Source: an uncultured Eubacteriales bacterium (GTDB taxonomy: Bacteria; Bacillota; Clostridia; Oscillospirales; Oscillospiraceae). From it: a stretch of DNA of 15,436 bases. This document shows positions 7,889 through 13,814 of the stretch, in pieces (the first letter of the stretch is position 1; every line of letters begins with the position of its first letter). The stretch is taken from contig URLT01000038.1 of NCBI GenBank assembly GCA_900548795.1, forward strand, positions 1 through 15,436, given 5' to 3'. The translations under genes and the position numbers were made by a program. A model generated the notes under the pieces. It had not been told where the DNA came from, ran no database searches, and saw only the letters and a list, made by a program, of their open reading frames with translations.

Positions 7889-7925
7889 AAAGGCCGAAGA
7901 TGCATCAATGGCATCTTCGGCCTTT
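7889..7925. terminator. Bidirectional intrinsic terminator
   Basis: A perfect 15-bp stem (AAAGGCCGAAGATGC at 7889-7903 with GCATCTTCGGCCTTT at 7911-7925) encloses a 7-nt loop. The stem carries A residues on one side and T residues on the other, so each strand's transcript ends in a short U tract. It lies between convergent genes: the XRE regulator on + and the lipoprotein on -. Confidence 0.88.
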
Positions 7926-7987
7926 GTTCTTTCATAGGCGATGATAGTCGTTTTTACAAGGAGCTGCATGATCCTATGCTTCTCTGC

Positions 7988-8473
7988 TTAGCCTCCGACC
8001 TCGCTCAGCATTTTTATAACGCGGCTGTTGACGGCAAGGTAATACTGCAATTCCTCGTCGGACATTTCCGATTCATCCCATGCCTCGAATGCCTGATCGA
8101 CGTCCGCTGCCTTGAGAAGAAGGTTGTTATAGTCCGAAAGCAACCCCAAATCGTTCGGGTTTTTGCTGTATTCCTTCAGCACCCTGCAGTATTCCGTATA
8201 GAAAGCCTCATAGCTGTCCATTGCTTCCTTGAACTCCGGGCGGATGCCGACGGTTTTTTCGCTCTGAGAGGATTCCGTGAGCTTTTCCGATTCTGTGGGC
8301 TTCTCTGTCTCGGTTGACTCGGATGTATCATTGGTTATTGTGGTGATCTCGTCGAAATCAGTCGATGAGACTTCCTCGCTTGACGGCGTCGTATGTGCGG
8401 GCTTCCTCATTTCGCATCCGGCAAAGGAAAAAAACATCGCGGATATGAGCAGTGCAGCAAGAATTTGTTTCAT
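7988..8473 (-). CDS. DUF6591-like lipoprotein
   Basis: 161 aa. The start is placed at ATG 8473-8471 because it gives a proper lipoprotein signal peptide and has AAAGGAGC (8491-8484) about 10 nt upstream; the open extension upstream runs into the preceding gene. Residues 1-18 are a signal peptide ending in the lipobox FAGC, with Cys19 the likely lipidated residue. Residues about 25-75 are a low-complexity Ser/Thr/Glu/Pro linker, as in surface-exposed stalks. The C-terminal 85 residues (EFKEAMDSYEAFYTEYCRVL, then a Tyr/Asn/Leu-rich helix, then DEELQYYLAVNSRVIKML) resemble DUF6591 from memory. The function is unknown; likely on the outer face of the membrane. Second gene of a two-gene unit, 17 nt after the membrane protein. 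Confidence 0.8.
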   Translation of the reverse strand: MKQILAALLISAMFFSFAGCEMRKPAHTTPSSEEVSSTDFDEITTITNDTSESTETEKPTESEKLTESSQSEKTVGIRPEFKEAMDSYEAFYTEYCRVLKEYSKNPNDLGLLSDYNNLLLKAADVDQAFEAWDESEMSDEELQYYLAVNSRVIKMLSEVGG

Positions 8474-8490
8474 TTTGTTTTGTGCTCCTT

Positions 8491-9066
8491 TCAGGATTCC
8501 GCCATCGCAGAGGGATTCGCTGCATGGCGCTTCATGTTTGATTTCACAATGAGCAGCCAGACCGAGCCGGCAATGAGTGCGATCGAGGCGAGTATGACAG
8601 CGTAGTAACCCACGCCCCACACGTAGTGATCCGCGCCGATGAGGGTGCTCTTCATCAGAGAATTTAAGAATAGGAATACGCTGCAGGCCAGCAGCTCAAA
8701 GATCAAAACCGCAATGGGCTTCTTCAGGATCACAAACAGAGCAGTCAGCGCAAGAAGGCCGCAAAAGCCGAAGATGATCGTCTTGGCGATCGCGCCGTCG
8801 CGGCTGCTGTATATGGCGGTTATGATCTTGCTGACGGAAATAAGGGAGACATGTGAAAAATCGCTGCGCGTCAGTCCCAAGGATGCATCCTCCAACCAAT
8901 CCGGGCTCTCCTGAATGCGTCGTGCCAACTCACCCGAAGCGCTCATATAGGGCAAAAACAGCGCGATGACCAAGATCAGCACACCGATCAGGGTCACCAA
9001 AAAGGGAAGCGTGGTTGGGGATCTTTTTCGAGTTGCGGGTTCTTGCAGGTCGGTTTGTTCGTTCAT
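8491..9066 (-). CDS. Four-helix membrane protein, unknown function
   Basis: 191 aa. The start is ATG 9066-9064, with AAAGGAGG (9082-9075) placed 8 nt upstream; ten further upstream codons are open but lie in the leader. A cytoplasmic Lys/Arg head (TRKRSPTT) precedes TM1 (PFLVTLIGVLILVIALFLPY). A loop of about 50 residues with charged and amphipathic segments probably lies outside. TM2 (IIFGFCGLLALTALFVIL), TM3 (IAVLIFELLACSVFLFL) and TM4 (YYAVILASIALIAGSVWLLIV) follow, with a basic tail. I recognise no family. It is the first gene behind a long structured leader with a terminator and is followed by a lipoprotein gene, so the pair likely forms one membrane-surface unit. Confidence 0.82.
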   Translation of the reverse strand: MNEQTDLQEPATRKRSPTTLPFLVTLIGVLILVIALFLPYMSASGELARRIQESPDWLEDASLGLTRSDFSHVSLISVSKIITAIYSSRDGAIAKTIIFGFCGLLALTALFVILKKPIAVLIFELLACSVFLFLNSLMKSTLIGADHYVWGVGYYAVILASIALIAGSVWLLIVKSNMKRHAANPSAMAES

Positions 9067-9093
9067 TTGTCGTTCCTCCTTTATTTGAATAAA

Positions 9094-9123
9094 CAAAAAG
9101 TGCGACTACCGGAGTAGCCGCAC
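9094..9123 (-). terminator. Leader terminator upstream of the membrane protein operon
   Basis: On the minus strand, GUGCGGCUAC (9123-9114), loop UCCG, and GUAGUCGCAC (9109-9100) form a 10-bp stem with one G-U, followed by UUUUUG (9099-9094). It lies 28 nt before the start codon and about 170 nt downstream of the promoter, so transcription must pass it to reach the genes. This is the arrangement of an attenuator. On the plus strand the G-U becomes an A-C mismatch and no T run follows. Confidence 0.8.
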
Positions 9124-9148
9124 AAAAAATGCAGACTCCAATAGTCGC
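9102..9148 (-). promoter_or_regulatory. Candidate antiterminator pairing
   Basis: GCGACUAUUGGAGU (9148-9135) can pair with ACUCCGGUAGUCGC (9115-9102) over 14 continuous pairs, two of them G-U. The second segment contains the loop and most of the 3' arm of the leader terminator, so the two folds exclude each other. The first segment begins inside the last two bases of the 12-bp closing helix at 9147-9158, which could link the two structures. An intervening UUUUUU (9129-9124) may mark a second, weaker stop site. Confidence 0.6.
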
Positions 9149-9291
9149 CAAACCAACTCTGCGAGAAAGGATGCTGTCCCTGTGTCTACAGAATAGGAAT
9201 CTGCATTTTTATCAAATTCATACTGCAGACACAAAAAGGGTATAGAACCCCTAGGGACAGAGCCTCTTTTGCATTATTAAGTTGGTTTGGC
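9147..9291 (-). ncRNA. Structured 5' leader RNA, unassigned class
   Basis: The transcript predicted from the TATAAT box starts at or near G9291. P1: GCCAAACCAACU (9291-9280) pairs with AGUUGGUUUGGC (9158-9147), 12 bp. P2: CUGUCCCU (9260-9253) with AGGGACAG (9181-9174), 8 bp. P3: GUGUCUGCAG (9232-9223) with CUGUAGACAC (9191-9182), 10 bp with one G-U; its 3' arm abuts that of P2. A small hairpin (AGGG 9252-9249 with CCCU 9240-9237) completes a three-way junction. A weaker AGAGG/CCUUU helix (9267-9263 with 9170-9166) extends P2 toward P1. No T-box, 6S or known riboswitch signature is evident to me, although a 6S-like long imperfect hairpin is the main known alternative. Confidence 0.65.
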
Positions 9292-9297
9292 ACAGTT

Positions 9298-9306
9298 ATT
9301 ATACCA
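9298..9306 (-). promoter_or_regulatory. Promoter of the leader and membrane protein/lipoprotein unit
   Basis: The minus strand reads TGGTATAAT over 9306-9298: a perfect -10 with a TGn extension. The -35 at 17 bp (TTTCCT, 9326-9321) is weak. The predicted start, 7 nt downstream, is G9291, the first base of the leader's closing helix. Confidence 0.75.
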
Positions 9307-9526
9307 CGTTTCTTTGAAAAAGGAAAGGGTATTTCACAAAATCGCTGAAATTTCATTTTCTGTTCTTTTTATTCAAGCATGGAACCGCGTGGCTCCGCTG
9401 CGCCGCGATTCCGCCGGTATTCCGGCGCCCCTTTCGTGGAGCGAATTTTGTGCGATCCGTGACTTTTGAGTCGCAAAATGATGGGCATCTGCGGAATTTG
9501 TTTACAATTTATTACATTTTATCGGG
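9307..9526. other. Intergenic stretch between divergent promoters
   Basis: About 220 bases with no supported gene. A 6-bp hairpin CGCCGG-TATT-CCGGCG (9412-9427) lies in a GC-rich patch, and the section 9480-9525 is AT-rich. A short open frame through 9287-9469 has no SD and contains the promoter of the opposite strand, so it is not called. Confidence 0.5.
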
Positions 9527-9555
9527 TTGGCAAGCTTCCGCTTTTCTGGTATAAT
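9527..9555 (+). promoter_or_regulatory. Promoter of the DUF1538/P-II operon
   Basis: TTGGCA (9527-9532), a 17-bp spacer, and TATAAT (9550-9555), with TGG just before the -10 (extended -10). A near-consensus vegetative promoter. The SD AAGGAGG of the first gene follows at 9574-9580, so the leader is short. Confidence 0.9.
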
Positions 9556-9589
9556 CAAAGAAAGAACGTCCCGAAGGAGGAACGCTCCA

Positions 9590-11113
9590 TTGAATGAACT
9601 GCAAGCAAAAATCAAAGAAGCCCTGATCTCCGTCCTGCCCATCACGGCGGCGATCTATCTGCTGGCCATGACCCCGCTGCTGAACCTGACGCGCACGGAG
9701 CTGATCACCTTCAGCATCGGTGCCGTGATGCTGGTTTTGGGCATCGGACTGTTCAATATGGGCGCCGATCTGGCCATGACCCCCATGGGCTCGCATGTCG
9801 GTTCCGGCCTCTCTAAGCAAAAAAAGCTCGGCCTGCTGCTGGGCGTCTGCTTCGTGCTGGGTCTTCTCATCACAATCGCCGAGCCGGATCTTCAGGTTCT
9901 GGCCGGTCAGGTCAGCTCGGTCATCAACGGAACGGTGCTGACCTATACCGTGGGCATCGGCGTGGGCGCATTTCTGGTCATTGCGATCTTGAAGATCGTT
10001 TTCCGCCGCTCTCTTTCGCAGCTTTTGATGCTGTTCTATATGCTCCTTTTCGCGCTGGCTCTGCTTCTGGCCGTGAGGGGGAAGCTCTCAATGCTCCCCG
10101 TGGCCTTCGATTCCGGCGGCGTGACGACGGGGCCGATCACCGTTCCCTTCCTGATGGCGCTTGGCGTGGGCATCTCCAACGTTCTGGGCGACCAGCGCAG
10201 CAAGGAAAACAGCTTTGGCATTGTGTCCCTGTGCTCCATTGGCCCCGTGCTGGCGGTTCTCCTTCTCGGCATCCTCTCGCGCAAGGAGCTGGTTTACGAC
10301 GTCCCCGACTTCGGGATGAGCGAGCAGATCCTTGCTTCTTACGGGCACACGCTGCTGCACACCTGCCGCGAGGTCGGGCTGGCGCTTGGTATGATCGTTG
10401 TGTTCTTCGGCGTCTGTCAGGTTCTGTTTTTGAAGCTTTCCAGAAAACAGCTCAAGCGTATCGCTGTGGGCGTCGTGTTTACATATCTCGGTCTGGTGCT
10501 CTTCCTCACCGGGGTCAACGTCGGCTTCATGCCGCTGGGCTACAAAATGGGCAGCGCTCTGTCCGAAAGCCATCCGGCTGTTCTTGTCTCCTTTGGCTTT
10601 GCTGCCGGGGTGCTGACGGTGCTGGCCGAGCCTGCCGTGCATGTTCTTAACGCGCAGGTGGAGGAGGTTACGGGCGGTCTGGTCAGCAAGCGCTCCATGA
10701 TGATCGCGCTGTGCCTCGGCGTCGGCGCGTCGATCGCCCTGAGTATGCTGCGCATCGTGTTCGATTTCTCGCTGGTCTATTATCTCATCCCCGGCTGCTT
10801 CCTCTCGCTGGCGCTTTCCTTGTATGTGCCGCCCGTCTATACCGCCATTGCCTTTGACTCCGGCGGCGTGGCCAGCGGACCGATGACCTCCGGCTTTATC
10901 CTGCCGCTTGCCGTGGGCGCCTGCGTCAGCCTGCAGGGCGCCGATGCTGTCCTGCTGGACGGCTTTGGCGTGGTGGCCATGGTCGCCATGACGCCGCTGA
11001 TCGCCATTCAGCTTCTGGGCTTCCGCGGAATCGTCGCCGAGCGCGTCAACGAGCGCCGCGCCATGAAGCGCATTCTGGACGCGGACGATCAGCAGATCAT
11101 CAACTTTATATAA
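9590..11113 (+). CDS. DUF1538-family integral membrane protein (internally duplicated)
   Basis: 507 aa. The start is TTG 9590 with AAGGAGG at 9574-9580; the nearby ATG 9594 is out of frame, and the frame upstream crosses the promoter. The protein is almost wholly hydrophobic with many TM helices and two homologous halves. Paired motifs: GADLAMTPMGSHVGSGL with GVNVGFMPLGYKMGSAL; AEPDLQVLAGQV with AEPAVHVLNAQV; AFDSGGVTTGPIT with AFDSGGVASGPMT. An inverted-repeat transporter or channel is a reasonable inference, with the repeated AEP and DSGGV-GP motifs as likely pore or substrate residues; the substrate is unknown. It is followed by two small P-II-like genes 16 nt downstream, as in other Clostridia. 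The repeat and context identify it as DUF1538. Confidence 0.9.
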   Translation: MNELQAKIKEALISVLPITAAIYLLAMTPLLNLTRTELITFSIGAVMLVLGIGLFNMGADLAMTPMGSHVGSGLSKQKKLGLLLGVCFVLGLLITIAEPDLQVLAGQVSSVINGTVLTYTVGIGVGAFLVIAILKIVFRRSLSQLLMLFYMLLFALALLLAVRGKLSMLPVAFDSGGVTTGPITVPFLMALGVGISNVLGDQRSKENSFGIVSLCSIGPVLAVLLLGILSRKELVYDVPDFGMSEQILASYGHTLLHTCREVGLALGMIVVFFGVCQVLFLKLSRKQLKRIAVGVVFTYLGLVLFLTGVNVGFMPLGYKMGSALSESHPAVLVSFGFAAGVLTVLAEPAVHVLNAQVEEVTGGLVSKRSMMIALCLGVGASIALSMLRIVFDFSLVYYLIPGCFLSLALSLYVPPVYTAIAFDSGGVASGPMTSGFILPLAVGACVSLQGADAVLLDGFGVVAMVAMTPLIAIQLLGFRGIVAERVNERRAMKRILDADDQQIINFI

Positions 11114-11129
11114 TATAGAGGAGAAGCTT

Positions 11130-11498
11130 ATGGGAAACACGGTCAACGAGTCCGCAATCAAAAAGCTGAAGCTCCTGTTCACGGTGGTGGATCGCCCAAA
11201 GGGCGAGTTCTATCTGGATGTTCTGGGGCAGTTTCATGTGAATTTTCAGATGGTGACCGCCGGGCAGGGAACGGCCAGCTCTCAGCTCCTCGAGCTGCTG
11301 GGGCTTGAGCCGCATAAGGCAGTGATCCTCAGCGTGGTGCGGGAGGATTTGGTCGACGACGTGATGAACTGTCTTGAGGACAAATTCCGCACCGTTCGCG
11401 GCGGCAAGGGCATCAGCTTTGCAGTCCCCCTTTCCAGCGTGATCGGGGTCAATCTATACCGCTTTTTAAGCGACAACCGCATGGGCAGGGAGGGTTAG
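11130..11498 (+). CDS. P-II-like signal-transduction protein (first copy)
   Basis: 122 aa, starting at ATG 11130 after AGAGGAG (11117-11123). The P-II type ferredoxin-like fold is suggested by the opening strand KLLFTVVDRPKGE, the middle AVILSVVREDLVDDVMNCLEDKF (strand plus helix) and the ending GGKGISFAVPLSSVIGV, matching the GxGxIFxxPV strand of GlnB/GlnK. The T-loop region is short and lacks the RGAEY/Tyr51 uridylylation site of enteric P-II, so covalent control of that sort is unlikely. It sits directly behind the DUF1538 transporter-like gene and 1 nt before a second copy. Inference: it binds and gates the membrane partner in response to a nucleotide or metabolite. The ligand is unknown. 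Confidence 0.82.
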   Translation: MGNTVNESAIKKLKLLFTVVDRPKGEFYLDVLGQFHVNFQMVTAGQGTASSQLLELLGLEPHKAVILSVVREDLVDDVMNCLEDKFRTVRGGKGISFAVPLSSVIGVNLYRFLSDNRMGREG

Positions 11499-11499
11499 A

Positions 11500-11838
11500 A
11501 TGAAAACAGAGAACCACGAGGTGATTTTTGCCATTGTCAACTCGGGCTTTGCCGAGGACGTGATGGACGTTGCGCGCGAGCTCGGCGTCCGGGGCGGCAC
11601 CATTCTCAACGCCAGAGGCGTCGTCAAGGAGGATGCTGCGGATTTTTTCGGCATCACCGTTCACGCAGATAAGGAGATCCTGATGATGGTCATGGAGAAG
11701 GACATCCGCGACCGGGTGCTCAACGCCATTTATAAAGAAATGGGCATGGCCAAAAAGGCCAAGGGCGTCGCATTTTCCATGCCCGTGACCGATATGGCCG
11801 GTCTGGCTGTGGCGCTCGAGCAGGAGCAAAAGGCCTGA
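11500..11838 (+). CDS. P-II-like signal-transduction protein (second copy)
   Basis: 112 aa, starting at ATG 11500 with GGGAGGG just upstream (about 11488-11494); the previous stop is only one base away. Fold cues: HEVIFAIVNSGFAEDVMDVA (first strand and helix), RGGTILNARGV, EILMMVMEKDIRDRVLNAI, then AKGVAFSMPVTDMAGL, again the P-II C-terminal strand pattern. It differs clearly from the first copy, so the pair may form heterotrimers or two separate sensors. It has no enteric-type T-loop Tyr motif. It closes the DUF1538 unit; the next gene starts 55 nt later with no terminator between. Confidence 0.82.
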   Translation: MKTENHEVIFAIVNSGFAEDVMDVARELGVRGGTILNARGVVKEDAADFFGITVHADKEILMMVMEKDIRDRVLNAIYKEMGMAKKAKGVAFSMPVTDMAGLAVALEQEQKA

Positions 11839-11860
11839 GCTGCGTCAGACAACCGGGCCG

Positions 11861-11876
11861 TGCTGCGAATGCAGCA
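11861..11876 (+). other. Small hairpin before the reductase SD
   Basis: TGCTGC-GAAT-GCAGCA, a 6-bp stem with a tetraloop, lies immediately before AAAGGA (11878-11883). With no T run it is not a terminator. It may influence processing or ribosome access, or be chance. Confidence 0.3.
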
Positions 11877-11893
11877 GAAAGGAACATAACAGC

Positions 11894-12406
11894 ATGAAAA
11901 TTGCGATTTTTAACGGAAGCCCCAGAAAAGCGACGACCTCAGCTATGGTAAAGGCGTTCTGCGAGGGCGCGCAAGCCGCCGGTCACGAGGTCACGGAGTA
12001 TCCGGTCGGCAGGATGAAGCTCGGCGGCTGCCTTGCCTGCGAGCACTGCCACACAAGCGGCAGCGGCGTCTGCATACAAAAGGACGACTTCGAAAAGCTC
12101 CTTCCCGCCTATCAAGAGGCCGACATGCTCGTGTTCGCTTCGCCGATTTATTATTTCACAATGACTGCCCAGATGGAGGCAGCAATTCAGAGAGGCTACT
12201 GCGTCGGAAAGCCGCTCCGGGCGAAGAAGGTCGCGCTTCTATTGACGGCCGCTTCTCCGAATGTGTTCGACGCGGCCGTTGCGCAGCTCCGTTCCTATGC
12301 GCAATACTGCGGCCTTGCGATTGCGGGTGTGGTCACGTCCCATGGGGATGAAAATCAGTCTGAGCAGAAGCTCAGCCAGATCCGGGCGCTTGCGCAAGCG
12401 CTCTGA
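11894..12406 (+). CDS. Flavodoxin-fold NADPH-dependent FMN reductase family protein
   Basis: 170 aa. The start is ATG 11894 after AAAGGA at 11878-11883. The N-terminus MKIAIFNGSPRKATTSAM carries the phosphate-binding NGSPRK loop of the FMN_red/iron-sulfur flavoprotein group. LGGCLACEHCHTSGSGVCIQKDDF contains the Cys cluster seen in many Clostridial members, followed by the ADMLVFASPIYYFTMTAQ segment that lines the flavin site. A cytoplasmic FMN-dependent oxidoreductase is likely, with an undetermined electron acceptor. It may be co-transcribed with the preceding P-II genes and the following acetyltransferase (8-nt gap). The Cys motif could ligand an Fe-S cluster or simply be redox active. Confidence 0.88.
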   Translation: MKIAIFNGSPRKATTSAMVKAFCEGAQAAGHEVTEYPVGRMKLGGCLACEHCHTSGSGVCIQKDDFEKLLPAYQEADMLVFASPIYYFTMTAQMEAAIQRGYCVGKPLRAKKVALLLTAASPNVFDAAVAQLRSYAQYCGLAIAGVVTSHGDENQSEQKLSQIRALAQAL

Positions 12407-12414
12407 CGGGAGCA

Positions 12415-12933
12415 ATGCTGCACATCAGAACCGCCTCCGAAGCCGAGCTGGCGCGGATCATGGAGATCTACCGATCCGCGCGGGAATTTATGGCGCGATC
12501 GGGGAATCCGACGCAGTGGGGCAGCACCTATCCGGACGCCGCGCTGATACGAGCCGATCTCGCGCAGGGCGCTTGCAGAGTGATCTGCGACGAGGACGGT
12601 ATCCGCGGCGTCTTTGCCCTGCTTGGCGGGCAGGATCCGACCTACAGCTCCATTCAAGGCGGCGCATGGCTGAACGACGAGCCTTATCTCACCGTTCACC
12701 GGCTCGCGGGGGACGGCTCGGCGCACGGCCTGTTCCGCTGCGTAATGGCCTATTGCAAGCGCCGTTCCGAAAACATTCGGGCGGATACCCACGCGGACAA
12801 CCGGATCATGCAGGGGCTGCTCGAAAAAAACGGCTTCGTCCGCTGCGGCGTGATTGAGCTTGCAGACGGCACGTCGCGGCTGGCCTACCACTGGTCGGCC
12901 GCACGAATGCAAGGCGGGCGTTTTTCCCGTTGA
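12415..12933 (+). CDS. GNAT-family N-acetyltransferase
   Basis: 172 aa. ATG 12415 follows the previous stop by 8 nt; GGGAG (12408-12412) is only 2 nt from the start, so spacing is short. The N-terminus LHIRTASEAELARIMEIYRSAREFM is typical of GNAT strand 1 and helix 1. The C-terminal half has IRADTHADNRIMQGLLEKNGFVRCGVI, the usual β5-α4 element (DTHxDNxxMQxLLxKxGF) of RimI-type and related acetyltransferases. The acetyl-CoA loop appears as LAGDGSAHGLF. The acceptor substrate cannot be told. The stop overlaps the -35 of the next promoter, so termination and re-initiation share the sequence. Confidence 0.9.
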   Translation: MLHIRTASEAELARIMEIYRSAREFMARSGNPTQWGSTYPDAALIRADLAQGACRVICDEDGIRGVFALLGGQDPTYSSIQGGAWLNDEPYLTVHRLAGDGSAHGLFRCVMAYCKRRSENIRADTHADNRIMQGLLEKNGFVRCGVIELADGTSRLAYHWSAARMQGGRFSR

Positions 12934-12958
12934 CTTTTCTGAACGGATGCGTTATAAT
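12930..12958 (+). promoter_or_regulatory. Promoter of the DUF134-NifX gene
   Basis: TTGACT (12930-12935), exactly 17 bp, then TATAAT (12953-12958). A near-perfect housekeeping promoter whose -35 overlaps the stop codon of the acetyltransferase gene. Confidence 0.92.
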
Positions 12959-12971
12959 CGGTATATACCGA
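12958..12971. promoter_or_regulatory. Palindromic operator candidate at the transcription start
   Basis: TCGGTATATACCGA is a perfect 14-bp palindrome immediately after the -10, covering the expected start site. A bound repressor there would block initiation. The adjacent gene encodes a DUF134 helix-turn-helix regulator, so autoregulation is the simplest reading. Confidence 0.6.
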
Positions 12972-12994
12972 AAACGAAAAGGGGAGACGACAGA

Positions 12995-13759
12995 ATGCCG
13001 AGACCGCAGCGATGCCGAAGGATCTGCAAAGCGCCGCAGGTCGACACATTTTGCCCCGAGGAAGGCGCGCAGACGGAGCCGATCCTCCTGACGCTGGATG
13101 AGTACGAGGTCATTCGTCTGGTCGACCTCGAGCAGCAGACCCATGGCCAATGCGCCGCGCAGATGGATATTTCCCGCTCCACCGTGCAGGAGATCTATGA
13201 GAGCGCGCGGCGCAAGCTTGCAGCCTGCCTTGTCCACGGAAGGAGGCTCGTCATTTCCGGCGGGAACTACCGCATCTGCGGCGGGCGCGAGCGCGGCCGC
13301 TGCGGGCGCTGCTGCCGACCCTCCCCGAACAACGAAACGGAGTCCACAGGAGGTTCTATCATGAAAATTGCGGTAACCTATGAAAACGGTCAGATCTTTC
13401 AGCATTTTGGCCACACGGAACAGTTCAAGCTCTACGAGGTCAGCGACGGAGCCGTCGTTTCCTCCGAGATCGTCGACACGAACGGCAGCGGTCACGGCGC
13501 GCTGGCCGGCTTCCTGATGCAGCACGGCGTGAGCACTCTGATCTGCGGCGGCATCGGCGGCGGCGCGCAGATCGCGCTGGCCGAGGCGGGTATCCGGCTT
13601 TATGGCGGCGTTCAAGGCGAGGCCGACGCGGCGGTTGAGGCGCTCCTTGCCGGGAGACTCGGCTACGATCCCAATGTCCGCTGCGACCACCACGGCCACG
13701 GCGAGGGCAGCCATGCCTGCGTCGATCACGGCTGCGGCTCGCATGGATGCCACGGCTGA
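12995..13759 (+). CDS. DUF134 helix-turn-helix / NifX-family metal-cluster-binding fusion protein
   Basis: 254 aa. The start is ATG 12995 with GGGGAG (12981-12986) 8 nt away; a longer frame upstream overlaps the acetyltransferase. Residues 1-100 are a DUF134 regulator: MPRPQRCRRIC, LDEYEVIRLVDLE, then the HTH MDISRSTVQEIYESARRKLA and an ISGGNYRICGG tail with Cys. Residues about 101-122 are an Arg/Cys-rich linker. Residues 123-254 are a dinitrogenase iron-molybdenum cofactor (NifB/NifX-like) domain: MKIAVTYENGQIFQHFGHTEQFKLYEV, LICGGIGGGAQIALAEAGI, then a His/Cys-rich metal-binding tail (CDHHGHGEGSHACVDHGCGSHGC). Family members bind Fe-S or Mo-Fe type clusters. A metal- or cluster-responsive regulator is an inference. 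The fusion itself is continuous, without a stop or frameshift. Confidence 0.9.
   Translation: MPRPQRCRRICKAPQVDTFCPEEGAQTEPILLTLDEYEVIRLVDLEQQTHGQCAAQMDISRSTVQEIYESARRKLAACLVHGRRLVISGGNYRICGGRERGRCGRCCRPSPNNETESTGGSIMKIAVTYENGQIFQHFGHTEQFKLYEVSDGAVVSSEIVDTNGSGHGALAGFLMQHGVSTLICGGIGGGAQIALAEAGIRLYGGVQGEADAAVEALLAGRLGYDPNVRCDHHGHGEGSHACVDHGCGSHGCHG
13348..13363 (+). promoter_or_regulatory. Internal in-frame ribosome binding site and start codon
   Basis: CAGGAGG at 13348-13354 (strong SD) lies before ATG 13361, in frame with the fused gene at codon 123, exactly where the NifX-like domain begins (MKIAVTYENGQ). Translation from here would give a separate 132-residue NifX-like protein ending at 13759. 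The spacing is ideal, so two products from one frame are plausible. Confidence 0.65.
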
Positions 13760-13814
13760 GCCGCACGACGTTTTTTGAGAAAGCGTTCCAAAAACGCATG
13801 AAAAGGAGCACGAC

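Noticed and set aside
7724..8317. Plus-strand frame crossing the bidirectional terminator
   Set aside because: It runs through the 15-bp hairpin and antisense to the lipoprotein gene. No SD.
9147..9291. Reading the 145-bp inverted-repeat region as a MITE
   Set aside because: No matching target duplication flanks it, the left end starts exactly at a predicted transcription start, and wobble pairs favour a strand-specific RNA.
9134..9291. T-box or known metabolite riboswitch
   Set aside because: No T-box consensus, and I saw none of the conserved core sequences of the SAM, cobalamin, c-di-GMP, guanidine, THF, Mn or fluoride classes.
10088..11182. 364-codon minus-strand frame opposite the DUF1538 gene
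   Set aside because: His/Gln/Asp-rich antisense translation of membrane protein codons; no start signals.
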